64,000 nucleotides of DNA from G965216255 sp965216255 (lineage in GTDB: Bacteria > Bacteroidota > Rhodothermia > Rhodothermales > Bin80): the NCBI GenBank assembly GCA_965216255.1, contig OZ244148.1:2976001-3040000 (forward strand), in the 5' to 3' direction. A program made the translations under genes and the position numbers. Positions 8,300 through 17,155 of this stretch are shown here, in pieces. The notes below the pieces were generated by a model. That model saw nothing but the letters and a program-made list of their open reading frames with translations, did not search any database and had not been told where the DNA came from. The stretch's first letter is position 1, and each line of letters opens with the position of its first letter.

Positions 8300-10639
8300 A
8301 TGCCCCGGCGTGTTGTAACCGTCCTATTAGCTGCTATTGCAGTTGTACCCGCGCAGGCGCAGCGATTTGGCGGAACGGCTGCGATCACAAGAGGAGAGCT
8401 TTTTGTTGCTGAAACGCGCAACCGAGCCTGGCCGGGTGAAGTGTATGTCTACGCTGCTCAACCAGAGTGGAGGACAATAACTCGGTTTCGTGCACCGGAT
8501 GCGACCGGAGATCCCGATGGTTTTGGACGATCAGTTTCTGCGGACGGAGGGATGGTGCTGGTCGGTGCAAGTGGAAATGCAGATACTAAGGGTGCGGCGT
8601 TTGTTTTTGAAAAGGACGCGGGCGGTTCCTGGGCAGCAGCGACAGCCCTGAAAGCGGAGGGAAATATTGCAGGAGATGCCTTCGGAGCGAGTGTGCTTAT
8701 GTACGGTTCCGTTGCCCTTGTCGCGGCTCCACACGCCGGCGAAGGTGCCGGAATGGTGTATGCTTTCGAGCACGACGCACAGGATTCATTCACGCTGAGC
8801 AGTCGATTGAGAGGATCCGATTCCGAAGCAGGTGACATGTTCGGTAGCTCCCTCTTGATGGCCGGCGAAATGATGGCCATAGGAGCACCGCTGCGCAACG
8901 GCGGTCGCGGCGCGGTATACGTGTTTTACCGGGACGATGCGGGCATTTGGCGGCAATCTGCAAAGATTGAAGTGGATGGCCTCCCAGAGCGCAGCGCATT
9001 CGGGTCCGCCCTCTACGCCGACGATGCTTCCCTTTACGTGGGAGCTCCTGGGGTTGATCAGCGGACAGGAGCGGTGTTTCAATTTGCATTTGATGATGCT
9101 GTGCAAGTATGGCGTGAGGCAGGCAGACTGACCGCATTCGAATCAGATCGATTCGTGCAATTTGGCGCAGCGCTTGCCATGGATGGCGAAGATCTGTGGG
9201 TTGGGGCGCCCGGAGCGGCAAATGGTACGGGGAGGATTTACCGCTACGCTCGCGGTGCGGTTGGCTGGTTGGGTGTAGCGACACTTGTGCCGGAAAGTGC
9301 AGGTGAGCGGGCTTCCTTCGGCTCGGCCGTAGCAATAAAGGATAAAGTAGCCGTCATCGGAGCCCCTGGCGACGACAATGGAGAGGGCGCGGCCTACGTA
9401 TTTCAGCGTGAAGACGAAGGTTGGCGGCAGCGGGCCAGGCTTATTAACGAAGCACGGGGCTTCGATGCCATTACAGGCGCTGAGGTGCAATGCGAAGACG
9501 GTACAGCGGGAGCATGGGCCTGCGATCAGGTTGATTTGGCCGCATTCCTGCCTCTGGGGGATATGGGTGGTGCACGTGGGACACGAGCCAATGACCTGTG
9601 GGGGTGGACGGATCCAGAATCTGGCCGGGAGTATGCCCTCGTCGGACGATCTGACGGGACCGCCTTTGTTGATGTTACCGATCCGTACAAGCCTGCTTTC
9701 GTCGGAGATCTGCCTATGACCGAAGGATCACGGGCAAATGTTTGGCGGGATATCAAGGTTTACCGGAATCATGCCTATATCGTGGCCGACGGCGCAGGAA
9801 TGCATGGTGTCCAGGTATTCGATCTCTCGCAGCTTCGATCTGTGGACTCCGTTCCGGCAAATTTCTCAGAGACCGTGCTCTACGACGAAATCCACAGTGC
9901 GCACAACATCGTCATTAATGAAGAGACAGGATTTGCCTTCGTGGTAGGCGCAAGCGGCGGAGGGGAGACCTGTGGCGGTGGCCTTCACATGATAGACATA
10001 CGGAAACCGGCGTCGCCCGCGTTTGCAGGCTGTTTTGCCGATCCAACGACCGGACGACGAAAGACGGGCTATTCCCACGACGCCCAGTGTGTGATATACC
10101 TCGGGCCGGACCCGGAGCACAGGGGCAAGGAAATCTGCATTGGATCAAACGAAACAGCCATGAGCATTTCGGATGTAACAGACAAGGACAATCCGGTTTC
10201 GCTCTCGGCTGCCGTTTATCCGAATGCGGCCTATACGCACCAGGGCTGGCTGACCGAGGACCATCGCTACTTCTACATGAATGACGAAGGTGACGAGCCG
10301 AGGGGGCTAGTAGCGGGTACCCGGACGCTGGTATGGGACTTAGCTGATCTGGATGATCCAGTTCTCGTAAAGGAATACATCGCAGAGACGACCACCACGG
10401 ACCACAATCTTTACATTAGGGGGAACCTCATGTATCAATCCAACTACGGGAGTGGCCTTCGCATTCTGGACATTACAGATCCGGAGGACCCGGTGGAAGT
10501 GGGCTACTTTGATACCGCGCCGCATGATGCAGGTGGGGGTTCCTGGAGTAACTATCCCTATTTCAAGAGCGGTATCATCGTAGTCACCAGTACTGGAGAA
10601 GGGCTTTTTGTACTCCGGCAAAGACCGGTAGACACCTGA
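8300..10639 (+). CDS. Secreted FG-GAP / choice-of-anchor B (LVIVD) repeat protein
   Basis: 779 residues with a signal peptide ending at VPAQAQ. Residues about 20-390 consist of FG-GAP-type beta-propeller repeats (FGRSVSADGGMVLVGASG, FGASVLMYGSVALVAAP, FGSSLLMAGEMMAIGAP, FGSALYADDASLYVGAPG, FGAALAMDGEDLWVGAPG, FGSAVAIKDKVAVIGAPG). The second half is the choice-of-anchor B / LVIVD type: TAFVDVTDPYKPAFVGDL, GVQVFDLSQLR, HNIVINEETGFAFVVG, LRILDITDPEDPVEVGYF. Two propellers in tandem on a secreted protein suggest a surface binding role; no catalytic motif is seen. The gene ends one base before the convergent epimerase gene. Confidence 0.85.
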   Translation: MPRRVVTVLLAAIAVVPAQAQRFGGTAAITRGELFVAETRNRAWPGEVYVYAAQPEWRTITRFRAPDATGDPDGFGRSVSADGGMVLVGASGNADTKGAAFVFEKDAGGSWAAATALKAEGNIAGDAFGASVLMYGSVALVAAPHAGEGAGMVYAFEHDAQDSFTLSSRLRGSDSEAGDMFGSSLLMAGEMMAIGAPLRNGGRGAVYVFYRDDAGIWRQSAKIEVDGLPERSAFGSALYADDASLYVGAPGVDQRTGAVFQFAFDDAVQVWREAGRLTAFESDRFVQFGAALAMDGEDLWVGAPGAANGTGRIYRYARGAVGWLGVATLVPESAGERASFGSAVAIKDKVAVIGAPGDDNGEGAAYVFQREDEGWRQRARLINEARGFDAITGAEVQCEDGTAGAWACDQVDLAAFLPLGDMGGARGTRANDLWGWTDPESGREYALVGRSDGTAFVDVTDPYKPAFVGDLPMTEGSRANVWRDIKVYRNHAYIVADGAGMHGVQVFDLSQLRSVDSVPANFSETVLYDEIHSAHNIVINEETGFAFVVGASGGGETCGGGLHMIDIRKPASPAFAGCFADPTTGRRKTGYSHDAQCVIYLGPDPEHRGKEICIGSNETAMSISDVTDKDNPVSLSAAVYPNAAYTHQGWLTEDHRYFYMNDEGDEPRGLVAGTRTLVWDLADLDDPVLVKEYIAETTTTDHNLYIRGNLMYQSNYGSGLRILDITDPEDPVEVGYFDTAPHDAGGGSWSNYPYFKSGIIVVTSTGEGLFVLRQRPVDT

Positions 10640-11716
10640 CTAGTCTTTGAGGGTAACGCCTAGGCCGGACCGGTCTAGCAGGTAAAGGTTACCGGCTTCC
10701 AGTCGGAATCCCCCCTTGGCCGCGTCTTGAGAAAGATCAAAGCTGCCATCGAGATCGATAAAACGCGTGGCGGGGCATGCGTACGCAGCGTGAAGTGCGG
10801 CGGCTATGCTGACTACGCTTTCGTCCATGCATCCCCATATAAGGCGGATGCCCGTTGCATGGGCAATGTTTGCGATGGCAAGACCCGATGTGATGCCGCC
10901 GCATTTCATAAGCTTGATGTTGAATATCCCAAACGGCTGCGGGTAGGCGGCGAGGCTTTTAGCGTCAGCCTCGGAATGCAGGCTTTCGTCGGCGGCCATG
11001 GTCTGCAGGCGTTGGTGGGGAAGGTGGAGCATTTTCTCTGAGGCACTGGCCGGCAACGGCTGTTCAATCAGCTCGATGCCAAGACGTGAGGACAGCTCGC
11101 TAAGCCGGAGTGTCTCATTGAGGCTGTAGCCCTGGTTAGCGTCAACCCTGATACGCATGCGCGGGCCGGCGTGCATGCGCAATGCCCTAAGACGCTCAAT
11201 GTCTCTGTCCAAAGCATGCCCCAATTTCACCTTCAGGCAGGTAAAGCCTCGGTGGATATATTCATCGGCCTCGCGCAGCGTGTCGTCCATGGCCATGATG
11301 CCGATGGTTATGGACGTCGGCATCCCGCGGTGGCGGCGGCCGAGTATGTCCGCAAGGGGACGTTCCAATGAGCGCGCGACCAGATCATGCAGCGCCATGT
11401 CGATGGCAGCGCGTGCCGAGGGACTGGATGCAAGGGCATCTCGCAATTGCGCAGACAGTTTGTGCATCTGCAGAGGATCGCGACCAACGAGGACGCTTTG
11501 TCCGATATCCGTGATGGCGCGTGCACAGGATTCCGAAGTCTCTCCGGTTATGTCGGTGGGTGCAGCAGATCCCAGTCCAACGAGGCCGGTTTCCGTTACG
11601 AGGCGAACGAAGTGAAGCTCGGCCGCGCCGACCGACTTGAAGGCAATAGTGTACGGGCGCTGCAGCGGTAAGCTTCTCTGCCAAGTTTCCACATGCCTTA
11701 TCCTCATGGATCCCAT
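10640..11716 (-). CDS. Enolase-superfamily epimerase (dipeptide epimerase / DgcA-like)
   Basis: 358 residues, TIM-barrel enolase superfamily, muconate-lactonising subgroup. Catalytic Lys162 and Lys164 sit in LKVKLG, metal ligands are Asp192 (VDANQG), Glu218 (EQPLP) and Asp243 (ADES), and Lys268 is in FNIKLM. The late DLDG with Asp321 and Asp323 matches the DxD that binds the free amino group in L-Ala-D/L-Glu epimerases, which recycle murein peptides. The upstream DUF1611 partner (one base between stop and start) instead recalls the DgcN-DgcA pair, where the epimerase racemises N-acetyl-D-glutamate. Family confident; substrate open. ATG 11707 is an alternative start. Confidence 0.88.
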   Translation of the reverse strand: MGSMRIRHVETWQRSLPLQRPYTIAFKSVGAAELHFVRLVTETGLVGLGSAAPTDITGETSESCARAITDIGQSVLVGRDPLQMHKLSAQLRDALASSPSARAAIDMALHDLVARSLERPLADILGRRHRGMPTSITIGIMAMDDTLREADEYIHRGFTCLKVKLGHALDRDIERLRALRMHAGPRMRIRVDANQGYSLNETLRLSELSSRLGIELIEQPLPASASEKMLHLPHQRLQTMAADESLHSEADAKSLAAYPQPFGIFNIKLMKCGGITSGLAIANIAHATGIRLIWGCMDESVVSIAAALHAAYACPATRFIDLDGSFDLSQDAAKGGFRLEAGNLYLLDRSGLGVTLKD

Positions 11717-11717
11717 G

Positions 11718-12773
11718 CTAGGCCATTCTGGCGGCTATTTCCTCAGCCACCCGGTCTACGCCTTCTTCGAGCGGGAGAGCTACCGGTAGTCCGAGAGCAG
11801 AAGAAAGGTCGCTACGCACGCGGAGGGCATGATCCAGCGCCATTCCTCGAGTGAAGAGTGTAACCGCCCAAACCTCTGCGCCCAGAAGCCGGATCAATTC
11901 AATTTCTTCATCCAAATCTGGAATGGGGCAGCCTAACTCTTCAAAGTCTTCAAAGAAATGCCGGTCCGGAGCATGTTGAAGGATAACGCCGCAGGCACCC
12001 CCTGACAGAATGAATTCTGAGCCTGCGGGTCCCGCCGGATTACGAAGTGCAGACTGTCCTTCGAGAAGAATAATGTCGGGGTTGTTTTCTCGGTAGCAGG
12101 CAACTGGGGCGCTCTCCAATTCACCCGAGACGAAATCATTTAGGGTGCCGTCGAATATGAAACCGTGCTCCAGACCCTGAAGCCAGCCAGTCTGACCCGT
12201 ATAAATCATCTCAGTATTGAATCCCCTGCCGCGTAGCGCTTCTAGAAGCATTAAGCATGTCGTCCGTTTCCCAATGGCACAATCCATGCCTAATACGGCA
12301 ATGCGCGGGGTCGGAATGGAGAGCACTTCTCCGGTCCAAAACTGCAATTCGCGTGTCGGCTTCGGCTTTCGTATGTCTATGATAGAGCCGCCGCTTGTTC
12401 GCGCAATCCGCGAAAGGACAGGATCGTCTGAACGCAAATGGTGAAGTCCGTTGACCAGCGTCATGCCCATACCCACCGCTACTACCAAGTCGTCGTTGAG
12501 CGCAGGAGGCAAGATCCCGCCAATCGTTGCCACACCGACGATACAGTGCGTTGGCGGCGGATGACCGGACTTGACCGCAGCCTCTACGGAATCGAAGAAT
12601 GGAATTCCTCGCTGCCGTCCGTCCAAAACTTCACCGGCATCCAGGCCTGCAAATTTGGCATCTACGATGCCAGCGAGCTCAAAACGGCCGGGTCCACGCA
12701 CGAGGCCGTGTGTAGTTTTTGCAAATACGCTATCAAAGTAGCCCGAAGTAAGCGCTATCGCTCTTGATTGCAT
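11718..12773 (-). CDS. DUF1611 protein (DgcN-like, possible D-glutamate N-acetyltransferase)
   Basis: 351 residues. A Rossmann-like N-terminal domain (about 1-145) is followed by a P-loop-like domain with GMDCAIGKRTTC at 162-173, TGQTGWLQG near 192-200 and ILLEGQSALRNPAG. This is DUF1611; one described member, DgcN, N-acetylates D-glutamate before racemisation by the neighbouring DgcA, feeding D-amino acids into L-glutamate. The pairing with the epimerase downstream is exactly that gene order, but the epimerase keeps dipeptide-type residues, so the pathway is an inference. It diverges from glgP across 171 bases. Confidence 0.85.
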   Translation of the reverse strand: MQSRAIALTSGYFDSVFAKTTHGLVRGPGRFELAGIVDAKFAGLDAGEVLDGRQRGIPFFDSVEAAVKSGHPPPTHCIVGVATIGGILPPALNDDLVVAVGMGMTLVNGLHHLRSDDPVLSRIARTSGGSIIDIRKPKPTRELQFWTGEVLSIPTPRIAVLGMDCAIGKRTTCLMLLEALRGRGFNTEMIYTGQTGWLQGLEHGFIFDGTLNDFVSGELESAPVACYRENNPDIILLEGQSALRNPAGPAGSEFILSGGACGVILQHAPDRHFFEDFEELGCPIPDLDEEIELIRLLGAEVWAVTLFTRGMALDHALRVRSDLSSALGLPVALPLEEGVDRVAEEIAARMA

Positions 12774-12944
12774 TCCCGATGTACGGGCAGATTTCTATTC
12801 TGGAGTCACAAATATACACAGCCCGTGGCGATTACCGCCGTTCCCTGTGGTGGCCAGGCTCCCGCAAATTTGCAGAAAACGATCATTGCCGCAGGCTGCC
12901 ATGTCGTAAACTAGGCAGCGAGCGTTTAGACATCGTTGCCAGAT

Positions 12945-15518
12945 ATGAAGCCTACACCTATTCATACATTCACGGCGGTTCCATCGCTGCCACCCTCGCT
13001 GGAATCCCTGCGAGACTTAGCATTCAATGTCAGATGGGCCTGGAACGAAGATGCTCTCGACCTATTCCGCCGCCTAGGCGCTGGACTCTGGACTTCTTCC
13101 GGGCACAACCCTGTGGTGCTATTGGGAACCATTGCCCAGGAAACCTTGGCGGAAGCGGAACAGGATGAGGGTTTCCAGGCGCACCTTGCGCGGGTTTGTG
13201 CGGAGCACGATGCCTATATGGAGAAGAAGGCGACTTGGTTTGAAGAGTACCACCAGTCGGCTTCAGCACCGTTGATTGCCTATTTCTCCGCAGAATTTGG
13301 CGTAACGGAATGTCTGCCGATCTTCGCTGGAGGTCTTGGCGCCCTCGCGGGCGACCACCTGAAGTCCGCGAGCGATATGGGGGTTCCAATTGTTGGGATG
13401 GGACTGCTGTACCAGCAGGGCTATTTCCGGCAGCATCTCAATAAGGCCGGATGGCAGCAGGAAACCTACGAGGAGAACGACTTCGCGAATCTCCCACTGC
13501 GCTTGGAGCGTGACAGCGCCGGAGACCCGGTGACCGTATCCGTTGACTATCCAGGACGCAAGGTCTATGCGCGCATCTGGCGCCTGCAGGTAGGACGAGT
13601 GCCGCTCTTTTTGCTGGATACCAATTTTTCTGCCAACACGCGGGATGAAGACCGGGACCTGACTGACTACCTTTATGGTGGTGGCAACGAGCTGCGCATT
13701 CGTCAGGAAATCATGCTTGGCATCGGCGGTTACCGTGCCCTCAAGGCGCTCGGCCTCGCCCCGCATGTTTATCACGTAAACGAGGGGCATTCCGCCTTCC
13801 TTGCATTGGAGCGTATTCGCCGGTTTATGCAGCAGGGCGGGCTTTCATTTAATGAGGCCCGTATCGTCTCCTCCGCAAGTATCGTCTTCACCACCCATAC
13901 CCCAGTGGAGGCAGGGCATGACCGCTTCCCGCCGGATTTGATGGACCGCTATCTGGTAGGCTATGCCAACCGGGAATTAAGTCTTTCTCGGCAAGAATTT
14001 CTTGCGTTGGGGCGCGAAGACCCGGACAATGAACAAGAATCATTTGGAATGACCAAGCTTGCGCTTCGCATGAGCGCTGCAAACAATGCTGTTGCGAAGC
14101 TGCATGGAGAAGTCAGCCGCAGAATGTGGCAGTGCCTCTGGCCCAATCTGCCGGAAGAGGAAGTCCCTATCGGTCATGTTACCAACGGAATCCACGTATC
14201 GTCCTGGCTTTCCGCAGAGATGAAACAGCTGTTCGACCGGTATTTGGGCCCGCGGTGGCGTTCCCAGACCGGGGACGCGCAGGTGTGGAGTCGCGTGGAC
14301 CAAATTCCGGGCGCAGCACTTTGGCGCACGCATGCATTGCGCAGGGAGCGGCTGGTAGAATTATCCCGTAGATGCCTCAAGCAGCAGTTGCAGCGCACGG
14401 GCGCTCCCCAGGTTGAAGTGGACGCGACCGCGGAAGTGCTCGATTCTCGTGCCTTGACAATTGGTTTTGCCCGCCGATTTGCAACCTACAAGCGGGCCAC
14501 GCTTCTTTTTCGTGATAGGGAGCGCTTGGCCAGGATCTTGGCTAATGAAGAGCGTCCGGTTCAGATCATCTTCTCCGGCAAGGCCCACCCCCGAGACCAT
14601 CCCGGGAAGGAGCTCATCCGGCGGATCGTTACACTTTCACAAGAAGAGCCTTTTCGGCGCAGAATCGTCTTCCTAGAGAACTATGACATGGCCGTCACTA
14701 GGTCCATGGTGCAGGGCGCCGACGTGTGGCTCAATACCCCGCGAAGGCCCAGGGAGGCGAGCGGCACAAGCGGTATGAAGGCTGCTGCCAACGGTGGGCT
14801 GAATTTAAGCGTACTGGACGGCTGGTGGGATGAGGGCTACAGGCCCGAATTGGGATGGGCCATTGGCGCCGGTGAAACGTATGAAGATGAAGCGTACCAA
14901 GACTCCATCGAGGCTGCCAACCTGTATGACATCCTCGAATACGACGTCGTTCCGCTTTTCTACAAGCGGTCATCTGATGGCTTACCTAAGGGATGGATTG
15001 ATCGCATGAAAGGGTCGATTGCCGCCTATACGGCCCAGTTTAATTCACATCGCATGGTACAGGAATACTACGATCGTGCCTACCTCCCTGCGACTAAACG
15101 GTATCAGCGGCTCGTGGCAGATGACATGGGCCGTGCCAGGGCTCTGGCTTCCTGGAGCCGCCACATGCAGCAGCACTGGGATGGCGTGACGGTCGCGTTG
15201 CGAGATAGAGATGCGCTGCGCGAACTTCAGGTCGGAGAGCAGTTTAGCGTCCAGGTCCATGTACAGTTGGGTGCGCTAACGCCCGATGATGTCGAGGTCC
15301 AGCTTTACCTTGGTAGGGTGACATCTGCCGGCGAAATAGTTGACCCAGACATAAGGACGATACGCCCGAGCGGGGGCTCGGATGGTGAATTCGACTACAC
15401 GGCCGATGCCGTCACGTGCCGTCAAAGCGGGTTTCATGGTTTCACGGTCCGTGTACTGCCCCGGCACCGCAATCTGAACGTGCCTTTCCTCCAGGGACGT
15501 GTGGTGTGGGCTTCTTAG
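12945..15518 (+). CDS. glgP: Alpha-glucan (glycogen/maltodextrin) phosphorylase
   Basis: 857 residues, GT35 phosphorylase of the short bacterial type (often annotated alpha-glucan phosphorylase). It releases glucose-1-phosphate from alpha-1,4 glucans using pyridoxal phosphate. Visible are the N-terminal DUF3417-like region (LESLRDLAFNVRWAWNEDA), FAGGLGALAGDHLKSAS, YHVNEGHSAFLALERI, and the active region PREASGTSGMKAAANGGLN followed by LSVLDGWWDEGY. ATG 12945 is preferred to TTG 12936. No other glycogen gene is nearby. Confidence 0.95.
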   Translation: MKPTPIHTFTAVPSLPPSLESLRDLAFNVRWAWNEDALDLFRRLGAGLWTSSGHNPVVLLGTIAQETLAEAEQDEGFQAHLARVCAEHDAYMEKKATWFEEYHQSASAPLIAYFSAEFGVTECLPIFAGGLGALAGDHLKSASDMGVPIVGMGLLYQQGYFRQHLNKAGWQQETYEENDFANLPLRLERDSAGDPVTVSVDYPGRKVYARIWRLQVGRVPLFLLDTNFSANTRDEDRDLTDYLYGGGNELRIRQEIMLGIGGYRALKALGLAPHVYHVNEGHSAFLALERIRRFMQQGGLSFNEARIVSSASIVFTTHTPVEAGHDRFPPDLMDRYLVGYANRELSLSRQEFLALGREDPDNEQESFGMTKLALRMSAANNAVAKLHGEVSRRMWQCLWPNLPEEEVPIGHVTNGIHVSSWLSAEMKQLFDRYLGPRWRSQTGDAQVWSRVDQIPGAALWRTHALRRERLVELSRRCLKQQLQRTGAPQVEVDATAEVLDSRALTIGFARRFATYKRATLLFRDRERLARILANEERPVQIIFSGKAHPRDHPGKELIRRIVTLSQEEPFRRRIVFLENYDMAVTRSMVQGADVWLNTPRRPREASGTSGMKAAANGGLNLSVLDGWWDEGYRPELGWAIGAGETYEDEAYQDSIEAANLYDILEYDVVPLFYKRSSDGLPKGWIDRMKGSIAAYTAQFNSHRMVQEYYDRAYLPATKRYQRLVADDMGRARALASWSRHMQQHWDGVTVALRDRDALRELQVGEQFSVQVHVQLGALTPDDVEVQLYLGRVTSAGEIVDPDIRTIRPSGGSDGEFDYTADAVTCRQSGFHGFTVRVLPRHRNLNVPFLQGRVVWAS

Positions 15519-16258
15519 GGAACTGCATGCATTGCTTATTGAGCCAAAGCCACTATGTTTACGATCCCGTGATATAGACGTTCTTAAGCGCTCCCAAACG
15601 GCCGCCCAGAGGCACAGCCCCGCTGCCCCCCGCCTGCACCTTGGCCTATTTTGGACGCTCGCTGCCAAATCCTCGCCAAGAGCGCGATGCCGCGCTGACG
15701 GGTGTTCCGCACTGTGTAGATGTCACGGTCAGGCTCATACCAGCAATGGGCGCACCGGTATACTCGTGCGCTTTAGCCTTTGTGGCCTTACGGCAATTCA
15801 CCGCAGACGATACTGCGTTGCGTCGTGTTACGCGAATCCACCTTAACCAGCTTGCCTCCTGAGCCCGCTGCCCGCTGCGAGGCAATCCCCTGGGGTCACG
15901 GAAGAATTTTCGTAACCTCGCCGACGCGGCTCAGGGTGCTGCGCTGGGCAGCAACGTAGTAAGGGCTGGATGTCACGCTGTCGCGACGCAGACCCGTTAA
16001 GCCACCACAGGTGGCTGAGCATGCGGCCCAATGCCATGTGCGGGGGCCTGCAAACCCGATTCAGGCGGTAGGCATCAGTGCGCATCATGGCATGGTACAA
16101 TGACAATCATGTGGGCTGATCCGAGACTATGGCCTACAATGTGCCTTGGTTGCTATCGTAGTCAATCTCCCTTCTTAGCGTGGATGGCCATTCGTGCTCG
16201 GACATGATGGGCTGGTGACACACGAAGCTGCAGCCGCGGTTCACAACCGGACGGGATC
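15519..16258. other. 740-base stretch without a recognisable gene
   Basis: Between glgP and the next lipoprotein gene. Short open frames on both strands show no recognisable protein and no ribosome sites. I see no tRNA, no terminator hairpin with a T-run and no repeat. It may hold a decayed gene that I cannot identify. Confidence 0.5.
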
Positions 16259-17053
16259 CTACCCCCCACCAAGCGTGGATAGATCAAGAGGCGCCGGGTC
16301 CTGAAAGACACTCTCAGGCAGCGCCTCATAGATGCCTACATTGGGCAAAACGTACGGTGAACCGTCCCGCATTTCTCCTCGGTCAGCCGAAAGAAGAATC
16401 GTACCATGTGGCTGCCAGTTGGTCCACGGACGCGTAAAGCTGGGCTGTGCGTCGTCGGCATTAGCAAAAAAGGACCACTGCTCCACCAGCATGGTCTCCT
16501 TGTCAACAAAGACCTCGTATCGATTCTGGGGCGTTAGCCCGACATCTTCGAACGTTAGGGACAGGACTTCAGCAATGCGGCCATTCTCCATCGTGCCTTC
16601 TCCCATATACCGCAGTGTCACGCCGGAGTCCTTTAGCTTAAAGGGCAGAAGTAGCCAGTAGGAGCTATTTACCCAGTTGCCATAGGCAGCCCGGAGATAT
16701 TCTTCCCGCTTGCTGGAATCCATGACGGGCGTGTCGTTCACCCATGCGTCGCCCTCCTTGGTGTCTACATTCATGAGGACGATTACGCTGTCCCGCTGCC
16801 AGCGAAACCGCCCGGTCCACTTGTCCCATACTTGGTCGTCCTCGTGAAAACTCCAAGAAAGGTAACGCGTTTGATCCCAATTGGTGCGACCGCCCATGCT
16901 TCGCATGACCTCATCCGCGATTTCAATGGCTCGGGCATCGGATGCCGCGAGATTGAATCCTTCCATAGGGGGGTTTTCGTCGCTGGTCTGCGAGCAGGCC
17001 GCGTATGTGAGGGAAAGTGCTGCGGCGACAAGAACCATTCTGTACTGGTGCAT
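16259..17053 (-). CDS. Lipoprotein, LolA-like/DUF6503-type
   Basis: 264 residues with signal peptide and lipobox LTYAAC (Cys19 or so). The body, with AIEIADEVMRSMGGRTNWDQTRY, then alternating strands (LSWSFHEDD, RFRWQRDSVIVLMN, NRYEVFVDKETMLVEQWSFF), resembles the half-barrel lipoproteins of Bacteroidota described as DUF6503 or LolA-like. Such proteins may carry lipids or bind hydrophobic ligands; no catalytic residues are seen. It faces away from the S9 peptidase gene across about 100 bases, so the two may share a divergent regulatory region. Family assignment is by overall pattern and only moderately certain. Confidence 0.68.
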   Translation of the reverse strand: MHQYRMVLVAAALSLTYAACSQTSDENPPMEGFNLAASDARAIEIADEVMRSMGGRTNWDQTRYLSWSFHEDDQVWDKWTGRFRWQRDSVIVLMNVDTKEGDAWVNDTPVMDSSKREEYLRAAYGNWVNSSYWLLLPFKLKDSGVTLRYMGEGTMENGRIAEVLSLTFEDVGLTPQNRYEVFVDKETMLVEQWSFFANADDAQPSFTRPWTNWQPHGTILLSADRGEMRDGSPYVLPNVGIYEALPESVFQDPAPLDLSTLGGG

Positions 17054-17155
17054 GGTAATACCTGATTGGTGACTGAATTCTTTGGGTTGGTCGTCCGGCA
17101 GTATGCCGTAGTCGCCCCAGCCTCATTGCTCCCTTTCCACTAACTCTCGAGTCTG

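Noticed and set aside
15641..15885. Overlapping open frames on both strands after glgP
   Set aside because: No ribosome site and no protein family recognised.
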